The notes beneath the pieces are model-generated. The model saw only the letters and a list, made by a program, of their open reading frames with translations, was not told where the DNA came from and did not search any database. Below are positions 1 through 7,794 of a stretch of DNA of 23,848 nucleotides, piece after piece. The position numbers and the translations under genes are program-made. Each line of letters begins with the position of its first letter. Position 1 is the stretch's first letter. This DNA comes from Bordetella parapertussis (GTDB lineage: Bacteria > Pseudomonadota > Gammaproteobacteria > Burkholderiales > Burkholderiaceae_C): NCBI GenBank assembly GCA_945878355.1, contig CAMCTC010000073.1, forward strand, positions 1 to 23,848, written 5' to 3'.

Positions 1-132
1 CGTCAACTGGCCACAGTAGCCCCGGGCGCGCTGCTGGCCGCCGAGCGGGGCGAGGCCGACTGGCCGCTGGAGGTGTTCAGCCGCTACTGGCCGCTGGCCA
101 GAAGCGACAGCTTTCAGGCCGCGAAAGCCTGA
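1..132 (+). CDS. C-terminal end of an unidentified protein (partial)
   Basis: An open frame enters from the left edge in frame 1 and stops with TGA at 130-132, giving 43 residues that end in QAAKA. The GC-rich codon use resembles the neighbouring genes, so this is probably the true end of a gene that starts outside the window. The fragment contains an aromatic stretch (VFSRYWPLA) but no motif I recognise, so no function is assigned. It converges on the glutathione S-transferase gene, and two hairpins fill the gap between them. Confidence 0.55.
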   Translation, partial: RQLATVAPGALLAAERGEADWPLEVFSRYWPLARSDSFQAAKA

Positions 133-151
133 GCGCCTGAGCGCGGGACCC

Positions 152-221
152 TCAAGCAAATGTGGCTTTGCCACGTTGCTTGATCCCCACGGGGGGCGGC
201 CGGCTTTGGCCGGCCGTGGGG
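152..221. terminator. Two tandem hairpins between convergent genes
   Basis: The first hairpin (152-183) has arms TCAAGCAA/TTGCTTGA extended by TGTGGC/GCCACG around a TTT loop. That makes about 14 pairs with one bulged A and one G-T pair. The second (185-221) has outer arms CCCCAC/GTGGGG and inner arms GGCCGG/CCGGCC, also closing on a TTT-containing loop, with an internal bulge. Neither is followed by a long T-run. Their position between two converging genes suggests a bidirectional terminator, which is an inference from structure and place. Confidence 0.5.
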
Positions 222-224
222 CGC

Positions 225-839
225 TCAGGAGGCAGGCGGTGCGGTGTCGACGAAGCTCGGCCGAGCCGCCAGCTTCTCGGCCAACTTGGCCAGGTTCGCG
301 TGGTCACCGCGCCAGTCGATGTGGCCGAAGCGGAAATCGAGGTAAGACAGCGCGCATCCCACAGCCACATCGGCAAGCGTGAAGTGGTTGCCATTGCACC
401 AAGGCTTGTCGCCCAAGCCCAGACTCATCGCCTTGAGCGCACTGGTGGCGCGGCTCATCTGGCGGTCTATCCACGGCTGGCTGCGAGCGCCTTCGCGCGG
501 GCCCCAGGTCGCCTCCATACGCGCCAGCAACAGTGCATCACAAGCGCCGTCGGCCAGTGCTTCCCAGGTCCTGACCTCGACCCGCTCGCGGCCTGACGCC
601 GGGATCAACCGACCCACAGGCGACAAGGTGTCGACATATTCAACGATCACCCGCGAGTCGAAAACCGCTTCGCCACCCTCCATCACCAAGCAGGGCACTT
701 TGCCCAGCGGGTTGGATTTGAGCATCTCGTCGCTGCCCCAGACGTCTTCGAGCACGAACTGGTAGTCGAGCTTTTTTTCCGCCATCACCACACGTACTTT
801 GCGCACGTAAGGGCTGGTCAGCGATCCGATAAGTTTCAT
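225..839 (-). CDS. Glutathione S-transferase, YibF-like
   Basis: This 204-residue cytosolic protein has the two-domain GST layout. The thioredoxin-like N-terminal domain starts MKLIGSLTSPYVRK and carries the cis-proline segment NPLGKVPCL (about 43-51) and the glutathione-contacting FDSRVIVEYVD (about 60-70). A helical C-terminal domain follows, with the capping-box-like stretch FTLADVAVGCALSYLDFR (about 153-170). The start, central and end segments resemble E. coli YibF closely, and the length is typical. The family conjugates or reduces substrates with glutathione; the substrate here is unknown. The ATG at 837-839 fits the family start, although no clear ribosome site precedes it. The gene appears to be transcribed alone. 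Confidence 0.9.
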   Translation of the reverse strand: MKLIGSLTSPYVRKVRVVMAEKKLDYQFVLEDVWGSDEMLKSNPLGKVPCLVMEGGEAVFDSRVIVEYVDTLSPVGRLIPASGRERVEVRTWEALADGACDALLLARMEATWGPREGARSQPWIDRQMSRATSALKAMSLGLGDKPWCNGNHFTLADVAVGCALSYLDFRFGHIDWRGDHANLAKLAEKLAARPSFVDTAPPAS

Positions 840-955
840 AAGTTGATATGTTCACAGGACAACCCTGCTCCTAACATTTTAACGAATCCGGTCTGCTGCT
901 CATCGTTTGGCAAGCGGCAGATCTCGCCGCAGTTAGACAAATGCTGCGGCATAGT

Positions 956-2239
956 TCACCGGCTCAAGGTCCAGTCGACCTGGGCCGGCCGACCCGCCAG
1001 GCCCAGCGTGGCGAGCGCCGGCGGTGTGCTGGCCAACAACCTGCCTCGCCTGATCACGCGCAGGCGGGGCGGCCGCAGACGCAGCGCCTCCACCGCCGAG
1101 CGCGCCTGCAGCAGCACGAAATCGGCTTGGCAGCCCGGCGTGAGTCCGTAGTCGACCAGACCCATCACCCGGGCGGCGTTGACCGTCACTGCGTCGAAGC
1201 AGGACTGCATCTGGGCCTGGCTGGTCATCTGCGCCACGTGCAGCCCCATCTGCGCCACCTCCAGCATGTCGGCCGATCCTAGCGAGTACCAGGGGTCCAT
1301 CACGCAGTCGTGGCCAAAGGCAAGGTTGACGCCGGCGGCCATCAACTCGGGCACACGTGTCATACCGCGACGCTTGGGGTAGCTGTCGTGCCGGCCTTGC
1401 AGCGTGATGTTGATCAGCGGGTTGGCCACCACCTGCACACCGGCCTCCCGGATCAGCGGGATCAGCTTGGAGACGTAGTAGTTGTCCATCGAGTGCATAG
1501 AGGTCAGGTGTGAGCCGGTGACGCGGCCCTCCAGCCCCAGCCGACGGGCGTGGAAGGCCAGGGTCTCGATGTGGCGCGACAGCGGGTCGTCGCTCTCGTC
1601 GCAGTGCATGTCGACCGGCAGGCCACGCTCGGCGGCCAGTTCGCACAGCAGGCGCACGCTCTCAGCCCCTTGTTCAGAAGTGCGCTCGAAATGCGGGATG
1701 CCGCCGACCACGTCCACCCCCAGGTCGAGCGCGCGCTTGAGATTGGCCAGCGCGCCAGGAGCGCGCAGCAGACCGTCCTGCGGGAACGCCACCAGTTGCA
1801 GGTCCAAGTAGGGTGCGACCCGCTGCTTGACCTCGAGCAGCGCCCGCACCGCCAGCAGGCGCTCGTCGCAGATGTCGACATGGCTGCGGATCGCCAGCAA
1901 GCCCTTGGCCACCGCCCAGTCGCAGTACTGCATCGCGCGCTCGACCAGCGCTTCCCGCGTCAGCAAAGGCTTGAGCTCGCCCCACAGCGCGATGCCTTCG
2001 AGCAGCGTGCCGCTGGCGTTGACCCGAGGCAGCCCGTAGCTCAGCGTCGAGTCGAGGTGAAAGTGGGCGTCGACAAACGGTGGGCTGAGCAGCCAGCCCT
2101 CGGCGTCGATGAGCTCGACGTCGGCCGGCGGGGGCTGGTGGGCGAACAGCTGCTCGCCGACCGCGGCGATGCGGCCGTCGCGCACCAACAGGTCCACACC
2201 GGTGCGGCCGTCTGGCAGGGTGGCGTTGCGGATCAACAT
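956..2239 (-). CDS. codA: CodA-type cytosine deaminase, probably acting on 5-methylcytosine
   Basis: This is a 427-residue amidohydrolase-superfamily enzyme alignable with E. coli CodA along its whole length at a constant offset of 2. Metal and catalytic residues are present: His59 and His61 (DAHFHLD), His212 and Glu215 (MHCDE), His244 (GSHLT) and Asp311 (FGHD). Substrate-binding Gln154 is in AFPQDG. CodA hydrolyses cytosine to uracil and ammonia in the cytoplasm. The residue matching E. coli Asp314 is Cys312 (GHDCVMDPWY); loss of Asp at this site is the published hallmark of relatives that accept 5-methylcytosine, giving thymine. The ATG at 2237-2239 follows AGAGG at good spacing. The gene is divergent from the PhyH gene with 70 bp between start codons, and is not next to a cytosine permease here. 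Confidence 0.92.
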   Translation of the reverse strand: MLIRNATLPDGRTGVDLLVRDGRIAAVGEQLFAHQPPPADVELIDAEGWLLSPPFVDAHFHLDSTLSYGLPRVNASGTLLEGIALWGELKPLLTREALVERAMQYCDWAVAKGLLAIRSHVDICDERLLAVRALLEVKQRVAPYLDLQLVAFPQDGLLRAPGALANLKRALDLGVDVVGGIPHFERTSEQGAESVRLLCELAAERGLPVDMHCDESDDPLSRHIETLAFHARRLGLEGRVTGSHLTSMHSMDNYYVSKLIPLIREAGVQVVANPLINITLQGRHDSYPKRRGMTRVPELMAAGVNLAFGHDCVMDPWYSLGSADMLEVAQMGLHVAQMTSQAQMQSCFDAVTVNAARVMGLVDYGLTPGCQADFVLLQARSAVEALRLRPPRLRVIRRGRLLASTPPALATLGLAGRPAQVDWTLSR

Positions 2240-2309
2240 GCTTATCCTCTGGTGAAATCAGTCGGTTACGGGTTTAGGCTGACAAGCGCCGGGATGGCAT
2301 CATCGCTTG

Positions 2310-3149
2310 ATGCTCAGCGCACAGCAGCAAAACCGATACCAGGCCGAAGGCTACCTCGTGTTGCCAGGCTTCAAGCCCGACCATGAATTGGCCGCGCTGC
2401 GCGAACGCGGCCGACAAATCGTCGAGGCTTTCGACGCCGAGGCACACCACAGCGTCTTCTCGACCAGCGACCAGGGGCGGCGCAGCGCCGATTCGGCGTT
2501 CCTGGACTCGGCCGAAGGCATCGAGTGCTTCTTTGAGGAAGAGGCCTTCGACGCAGCAGGCCGGCTGCGTCAATCCAAGGCGCTGTCGATCAACAAGATC
2601 GGCCATGCACTGCACGATCTGGACCCCTTGTTCGATCGGTTTTCGCGCACCCCGGCATTGGCCGAGTTGGCGGCAGACCTCGGGCTGGTCGACCCTCAGC
2701 TCTGGCAGTCGATGCTGATCTTCAAGCAGCCAGGCATCGGCGGCGAGGTCGGCTGGCACCAGGACGCGAGCTTCTTCGACACGACGCCGACGACAGTGAC
2801 CGGTTTCTGGTTCGCACTCGAGGACGCCAGCATCGACAACGGCTGCCTGTGGGTGGCGCCGGGCGGCCACCACGGACCGCTGCGCGAGCGCTATGTCCGC
2901 GAGGGCGACCGTCTGCACATGGAGCCGCTGGACGCCACGCCCTGGCCGACCCAGTCGCTGCCGGTGGAAGTGACGGCCGGCACGCTGGTGTGCCTGCACG
3001 GCATGCTGCCGCACCACAGTCTGGCCAACCGCTCGGCCAGGTCGCGCCAAGCCTACACCTTGCATGCCACCGATGGCCGAGCCCGATACGCCGAGCACAA
3101 CTGGCTTCGCCGCAGCCCGGCGCTGCCGGTGCGCGGATTCGCCGCTTGA
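2310..3149 (+). CDS. Phytanoyl-CoA dioxygenase (PhyH) family 2-oxoglutarate/Fe(II) enzyme
   Basis: A 279-residue protein of the PhyH family, most like the PHYHD1 branch. Iron ligands are visible as His150 and Asp152 (GWHQDASFF) and a distal histidine, probably His235 (LPHHS). Arg246 lies 11 residues further, where PhyH enzymes bind the 2-oxoglutarate carboxylate. FWFALEDASIDNGCLW (about 166-181) is the typical core strand after the HxD motif. The family hydroxylates aliphatic C-H bonds using O2 and 2-oxoglutarate; the substrate is unknown. ATG 2310 is chosen over the adjacent TTG 2307. The SDR gene follows 57 bp downstream on the same strand and could oxidise the alcohol product. The partner codA is divergent. 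Confidence 0.88.
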   Translation: MLSAQQQNRYQAEGYLVLPGFKPDHELAALRERGRQIVEAFDAEAHHSVFSTSDQGRRSADSAFLDSAEGIECFFEEEAFDAAGRLRQSKALSINKIGHALHDLDPLFDRFSRTPALAELAADLGLVDPQLWQSMLIFKQPGIGGEVGWHQDASFFDTTPTTVTGFWFALEDASIDNGCLWVAPGGHHGPLRERYVREGDRLHMEPLDATPWPTQSLPVEVTAGTLVCLHGMLPHHSLANRSARSRQAYTLHATDGRARYAEHNWLRRSPALPVRGFAA

Positions 3150-3206
3150 CCCAGCGCCCGGCGGGTCGAGCCGCAACATCCCAAGACTTTGAAGGCTCTG
3201 CCCGAC

Positions 3207-4058
3207 ATGAAGAATTTCAACGACAAAGTGGCCGCGATCACCGGTGCGGCATCGGGCATAGGCCGGGCGCTGGCGCTTGAGTTGGCCGGCCGCAGCTGCC
3301 ATTTGGCGCTGTCCGACATCGACCCGGTCGGCCTGGCGGCCAGCGCAGCGCTGGCGCAGCAGCGCAACCCGGGCCTTCGCATCAGCACCACGCAGGTCGA
3401 CACCGCCGACCGCGCAGCGGTCTACGCCTGGGCCGACCAGGCTGCCGCAGAGCACGGCCAAATCCACCTGATCTTCAACAACGCCGGCGTGGCGTTGTCG
3501 ACCACGCTCGAACATGTGAAGCGCGAAGACTTCGAGTGGCTGATGTCGATCAACTTCTGGGGCGTGGTCTGGGGCACGCAAGCCTTCCTGCCCCACTTGC
3601 GGGCGTCAGGGGACGGCCATGTGATCAACCTGTCGAGCCTGTTCGGCCTGATGTCGCTACCCTTGAACGGCTGCTACAACGCCTCGAAGTTCGCGGTGCG
3701 CGGCTACACCGAAGCCTTGCGCATGGAGCTCGAACTGGTCAAAGCGCCGGTCAGCGCGACCTGCGTGCACCCGGGTGGCATTCGCACCCAGATCGCCCGC
3801 CAGGCCAGGATGGACCCCAGCGTGGCGCTGATCACGGGGCGTGACAACGAGAAGTCCCGCGCCCACTTTGACCAACTGCTCAACGCCACCTCGGCCGAGT
3901 CGGCCGCGCTGCAAATCCTGCGCGCGGTCGAGCGCAACCAGCGCCGGGTGCTGGTCGGCCGCGACGCCAAACTGGCCGACAAACTGCTGCGTCTGCTCGG
4001 GTCGTGGTACCAGCCGCTGGTGCTGGCCGCTGCGCGGCGATCGGCGCGCCAGCGCTGA
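3207..4058 (+). CDS. Short-chain dehydrogenase/reductase (classical SDR)
   Basis: A 283-residue classical SDR with the NAD(P)-binding TGAASGIG (about 12-19), NNAG (91-94), the catalytic Ser around 143-144 (NLSSLFG), and Tyr157/Lys161 (YNASK). Asn116 in SINFWGV completes the usual tetrad. Asp37 after the second strand (LSDID) suggests a preference for NAD(H), which is an inference. ATG 3207 is preferred to an in-frame TTG at 3189 because it gives the usual short lead before the Rossmann fold. It is co-directional with the PhyH dioxygenase 57 bp upstream, so they probably form a hydroxylation/oxidation pair. Its stop lies one base from the stop of the convergent SnoaL-like gene. Confidence 0.9.
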   Translation: MKNFNDKVAAITGAASGIGRALALELAGRSCHLALSDIDPVGLAASAALAQQRNPGLRISTTQVDTADRAAVYAWADQAAAEHGQIHLIFNNAGVALSTTLEHVKREDFEWLMSINFWGVVWGTQAFLPHLRASGDGHVINLSSLFGLMSLPLNGCYNASKFAVRGYTEALRMELELVKAPVSATCVHPGGIRTQIARQARMDPSVALITGRDNEKSRAHFDQLLNATSAESAALQILRAVERNQRRVLVGRDAKLADKLLRLLGSWYQPLVLAAARRSARQR

Positions 4059-4059
4059 G

Positions 4060-4563
4060 CTACGGACTGGGTCTTGTCCCGGCGCCGTGGACATCGGCGA
4101 TGCGGACCTTGGCAAAACCCTGCTCGTACGGCGACAGGAACTTGATCGTGATCGCCACATGCTCGAACTTCCAGCCATCGGCGCAGCGCCGATAGCGGTC
4201 GTCGTAGCGCGCCGACAACCAGTGCGCCTGATCGCCGCCCGGCAAGGCGTAGACCATCGGCTGCCAGAGGTACCACTGGCCGGTGGCGCGATCGCCATCG
4301 ACCTCGATCACCGGATTGGCGACCATGTGCATCGCGAAGGACACCCGGGCCGACGAGCCGAGAAAAAAGCGGCGGATCGCTTCGCGCCCGTCGTGAAAAC
4401 CCATCACGCCGCCATCCCAGACCGCGTCTTCGGTGAACAGTTCGGCCAGTCGATCGGCGTCGTAATCCGCGTCGCAGTGCGCGCAGTAACGGTGCTTGAG
4501 CTGCTTGATGGCCTCCACGTCGGCCAGCCATTGCAGCAATTTCAGCGCTTGAGCATCCATCAT
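4060..4563 (-). CDS. SnoaL-like / NTF2-fold protein
   Basis: A 167-residue protein of the NTF2-like superfamily, SnoaL_4 type. The N-terminal helix (DVEAIKQLKHRYCAHCDADY) leads into AELFTEDAVWDGG and DGREAIRRFF, the normal family pattern. A run of strands then ends in EHVAITIKFLSPYEQG. Members include dehydratases, isomerases, polyketide cyclases and ring-dioxygenase small subunits, so the exact reaction cannot be named. The first of two adjacent ATG codons (4561-4563) follows AAGAGG at 6 bases. The gene is convergent with the SDR gene and divergent from the aminotransferase gene across 231 bp. That spacer contains a 7-bp dyad (CCCGCGG/CCGCGGG, 4643-4661), which may be an operator. Confidence 0.8.
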   Translation of the reverse strand: MMDAQALKLLQWLADVEAIKQLKHRYCAHCDADYDADRLAELFTEDAVWDGGVMGFHDGREAIRRFFLGSSARVSFAMHMVANPVIEVDGDRATGQWYLWQPMVYALPGGDQAHWLSARYDDRYRRCADGWKFEHVAITIKFLSPYEQGFAKVRIADVHGAGTRPSP

Positions 4564-4642
4564 GTCCAGCCTCTTCTCGAACGGGTTTGGCAAGCCCGCC
4601 GATCCCGCCTGGCAGTCTGCCGGGCTCGCGCGAGCGCTTGGG

Positions 4643-4661
4643 CCCGCGGGACTGCCGCGGG
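4643..4661. promoter_or_regulatory. Dyad in the divergent SnoaL/aminotransferase spacer
   Basis: CCCGCGG and CCGCGGG form a perfect 7-bp inverted repeat separated by five bases, roughly midway between two divergent start codons. In such GC-rich DNA it could arise by chance. A role as an operator or short hairpin is only a suggestion. Confidence 0.25.
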
Positions 4662-4794
4662 TCGGGACCCAGTCTAGCGCGCGCCAGCATGGGCTGTGCC
4701 GGCGTCGACTCTGGTGACGGGCTTTGGCGGGCCGCTTTGGTTTGAGCCTTAGCATCAGCGTTCCGCGCCTTGCTGCGCCGCTGCCCAGTCCATC

Positions 4795-6027
4795 ATGCCT
4801 GCCAACCCGTCCAGCCCCAGAATCCCCGGTCGCCGCTTGCTGCAGTCGCCTGGCCCGACGCCGGTGCCCGACGAGGTGCTGCATGCAATGGCGCGCCAGC
4901 CCATGGACATGGGCGACCCGCGGCTGGACGACACGATCGCAGCCTGTGAGTCCGGCCTGCGCCGCTTGCTGCACAGCGACGGCGCCGAGGTCTTCTTCTA
5001 CGCCACCAACGGCCATGGCGCCTGGGAGGCGGTGGTCGAGAACCTGGTGCCGCCAGGCGGCGCGGTGCTGATCCCCGGTACCGGGCATTTCTCCGAGTCC
5101 TGGGCGGTGCAGACCGAGGCACTGGGCCGGCGCGTGGTCCGCACGCCCTGGCAGCCGGGCTGGGCGATCGACACTGCGGCGCTCGCGCAGGCGCTGCGCG
5201 ACGACACCGGGCAGCAGATCGTCGCAGTGTTCGTGGTCCACACCGACACCTCCAGCGGCATCACCAGCGACCTGCGGGCGATCCGCAGCGCGATGGCGGC
5301 CACCGGCCACCCGGCATTGCTGGTGGTCGACGCGGTGGCCTCGCTGGGCTGCACGCCGATCGACATGGACGCGCTGCCGGCCAACGTGGTGCTGGGCGCA
5401 TCGCAAAAAGGCTTGATGACACCGCCCGGCGTCGGCTTTGTCGCGGTCGACGCGCTGGCCTGGCAACAAGCCGAACGCAACCCCGCGCCACGCTTTTACT
5501 GGGACTGGCGGCTGCGCCGCAGCCCGCTGAACTACCGCAAGTTCTGCGGCACGCCGCCGCAGAACCTGTTGTTCGGACTCGAAGCCGCGTTCGGGCTGAT
5601 CGCGTCGGAAGGCGAAGCTGCGCTGTACGCCCGGCATCGGCGCCTGGCGGGCGCGGTGCAGGCTGCCGTCGCAGGATGGGCCGAGGCTGGTGCGCTCGGA
5701 TTCTTCGCCCGCGACCCGGCCAGCCGGTCGGTGTCGGTGACGACCATCACGGTGCCCGAAGGCGTCGACATCGACGCTCTGCGCGCGGTTGCTCGCGACC
5801 GCTTCGGCGTGGCGATCGCTGGCGGGCTGGGCCCGCTGACGGGCAAGGCATTCCGCATCGGCCACCTCGGCGACAGCAATCCGGCCACCATCCTGGGCTG
5901 CTTGGGCGCGCTGGAAGCGGCGATGCTGGTGCAAGGCATCGCGTTCGGGCGCGACGGCTTGCGGCGCGCAGTCGACCACCTGGTGGCCGACGATGCAGCT
6001 CGGGTATCGGGCTCAGCGAAGTCCTGA
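4795..6027 (+). CDS. Class V aminotransferase (serine/alanine-glyoxylate type)
   Basis: A 410-residue PLP enzyme of the AGXT/SgaA/PucG group. The opening PGPTPVPDEVL is the standard N-terminal signature. PLP contacts are Asp179 (VVDAVASLG) and Lys205 in GASQKGLMTPPG, the Schiff-base lysine. The late RIGHLGD holds the arginine expected to bind the substrate carboxylate. In the segment usually reading HxETSTG it has HTDTSSG. Relatives use serine, alanine or ureidoglycine with glyoxylate; sequence alone does not decide which. No purine-ring catabolism genes lie alongside, which weakens the PucG option. The gene appears monocistronic, with no good ribosome site before ATG 4795. It converges on the Baeyer-Villiger monooxygenase gene. 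Confidence 0.88.
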   Translation: MPANPSSPRIPGRRLLQSPGPTPVPDEVLHAMARQPMDMGDPRLDDTIAACESGLRRLLHSDGAEVFFYATNGHGAWEAVVENLVPPGGAVLIPGTGHFSESWAVQTEALGRRVVRTPWQPGWAIDTAALAQALRDDTGQQIVAVFVVHTDTSSGITSDLRAIRSAMAATGHPALLVVDAVASLGCTPIDMDALPANVVLGASQKGLMTPPGVGFVAVDALAWQQAERNPAPRFYWDWRLRRSPLNYRKFCGTPPQNLLFGLEAAFGLIASEGEAALYARHRRLAGAVQAAVAGWAEAGALGFFARDPASRSVSVTTITVPEGVDIDALRAVARDRFGVAIAGGLGPLTGKAFRIGHLGDSNPATILGCLGALEAAMLVQGIAFGRDGLRRAVDHLVADDAARVSGSAKS

Positions 6028-6104
6028 GGTACAGGCCAAGCCGACGCCGCGAGGCTTGCGAGCAGCCGTCTAGGGCAGCTTGCAGGCAAACGCCACCCAG
6101 GCTT

Positions 6105-7724
6105 TCAAGCCAGCGCGAAGCCCTCGTAACCCTGGCGTACCACTTCGGCGCACTTGTCCACATAGGCCGGAAAACCGAACAGCGGCATGAAGATCCGTGG
6201 CTTGCCGGCGATGTTGGCACCCAGGTACCAGGAGTTGCAGTTCAGGTAGATGGTGCGCGCCGCCACCGTGTTGACATGGGCCACGTAGGCTTGCTCGGCC
6301 TCGGCCGTGGCCTCGATGGTGTGCAGGCCTCGCGAACGCAGATCGGCGATGCAGTCGGTGATCCAATTGACCTGGTGCTCGATGGCGACGATCACGTTGG
6401 TGAAGGCCGAGGTGCTGCCCGGCCCCACCATGTTGAACAGGTTGGGGAAGCCGGCCACCGCCATGCCCAGGTAGTTCAGCGGCCCGGCGCGCCACTTGTC
6501 CTGGATGCGCACACCGCCGCGTCCGCGCAAATCCATGCGCAGCACGGTGCCTGTCATCGCGTCGAAGCCTGTGGCCAACACCAGCGTGTCGAAGCGGTGC
6601 TCCTCGCCGCCCGCGACCAGCCCCTGCGGCGTGAAGTGCTCGATCGGCGCTTTCTGCAGATCGACCAGGTGCACATTGGGCCGGTTGAAGGTGGCGTAGT
6701 AGCCGGTGTCCACGCACAGCCGCTTGCAACCGATCGGATGGCTCGGGCACAGCGCCTCGGCCGTGGCTGGATCGTGCACGGTTTGGCGGATCTTGCGCCG
6801 CACAAAGTCGCCCGCCAACTCGTTGGCCTGCGGGTTGACGATCAGGTCGTTGAATGCGCCCAGCAGCCCAAAGCCACCGCGGCGCCAGCGTGCCTCGAAC
6901 AGCGCCTCGCGCTCCTCGGGCGACACCGACATGGCCGGGAACATATTGGGCGGCTGCATCGAGCCAAAACCGCCAATCATCTTGCGGTTGCGTTCGCGAA
7001 AACCCGGGTAGTCGGCCTTGACGGCAGCTTCGAGCGCAGGGTCGAGCGGGCCGTTGTGCGCCGGCACCGCATAAGTGGCTGTGCGCTGGAACACGGTGAG
7101 CGCGGCCGCCTGCTCGGCGATCACCGGAATGGACTGCACGCCCGATGAGCCGGTGCCGATCACGCCGACGCGCTGGCCGGTGAAATCCACCGGCTGCTCG
7201 GGCCAGCCCGCGGTGTGCAGGACCCGGCCCTTGAAGTCGGCCAGGCCTGGAAAATCGGGCTGGTTGGGCGTTGACAACGGCCCTGCGGCCAGCAACAGGA
7301 AGCGCGCCGACCAACGCTCGCCGCTGTCTGACCAGGCCTGCCAGCCATGCGCGGTCTCGTCGAATTGCGCGCCCGCCACGCGGGTGTTGAACTGGATGCC
7401 GTCGCGCAGCCCAAAACGGTCGGCCACGTGGTTGGCATAACGCAGCAACTCGGCCTGCGCCGCGTAGCGCTCGCTCCAGTGCCAGTCCTGCTGCAGCGCT
7501 TCATCGAAGCCAAAGGAGTATTCCAGGCTCTGGATGTCGACCCGCGCGCCAGGGTAGCGGTTGTGGTGCCAAGTGCCGCCCACGCCGGCCGCAGCTTCGA
7601 TCACTCGGGCCTGCAGGCCGAGGCGGCGGGCGCGGTGCAGCAAGTACAGACCGGCAAAACCGGCGCCGATGATCAACAGGTCCAGAGTTGGCGCGGGCGA
7701 GGCATGGGCTTGGGTGTCGGGCAT
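6105..7724 (-). CDS. Baeyer-Villiger flavin monooxygenase
   Basis: A 539-residue FAD/NADPH enzyme like cyclohexanone monooxygenase. It shows two Rossmann motifs, GAGFAG (20-25) for FAD and GTGSSG (190-195) for NADPH. Between them is the type I Baeyer-Villiger fingerprint FKGRVLHTAGWP (164-175), with the key His170. A late ATGFD motif is also present. It would insert oxygen beside a ketone to give an ester or lactone; the ketone is unknown. ATG 7724 is chosen because it leaves a short lead before the FAD motif; an in-frame ATG at 7754 would add ten residues, and neither has a strong ribosome site. The gene lies 70 bp downstream of a Bug receptor gene on the same strand and may be co-transcribed with it. 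Confidence 0.93.
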   Translation of the reverse strand: MPDTQAHASPAPTLDLLIIGAGFAGLYLLHRARRLGLQARVIEAAAGVGGTWHHNRYPGARVDIQSLEYSFGFDEALQQDWHWSERYAAQAELLRYANHVADRFGLRDGIQFNTRVAGAQFDETAHGWQAWSDSGERWSARFLLLAAGPLSTPNQPDFPGLADFKGRVLHTAGWPEQPVDFTGQRVGVIGTGSSGVQSIPVIAEQAAALTVFQRTATYAVPAHNGPLDPALEAAVKADYPGFRERNRKMIGGFGSMQPPNMFPAMSVSPEEREALFEARWRRGGFGLLGAFNDLIVNPQANELAGDFVRRKIRQTVHDPATAEALCPSHPIGCKRLCVDTGYYATFNRPNVHLVDLQKAPIEHFTPQGLVAGGEEHRFDTLVLATGFDAMTGTVLRMDLRGRGGVRIQDKWRAGPLNYLGMAVAGFPNLFNMVGPGSTSAFTNVIVAIEHQVNWITDCIADLRSRGLHTIEATAEAEQAYVAHVNTVAARTIYLNCNSWYLGANIAGKPRIFMPLFGFPAYVDKCAEVVRQGYEGFALA

Positions 7725-7794
7725 GGTGGCAAGGTAGACGGTAAAACCACGCATTGTGCTGATTTGCCAGGCGGCCTGTTCAGGCGCCGGGCCG

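Noticed and set aside
4060..5979. A 639-codon open frame on the minus strand
   Set aside because: Only its last 167 residues are real (SnoaL-like). The rest is the GC-rich shadow of the aminotransferase gene on the plus strand, with low-complexity Arg/Ala/Gly composition.
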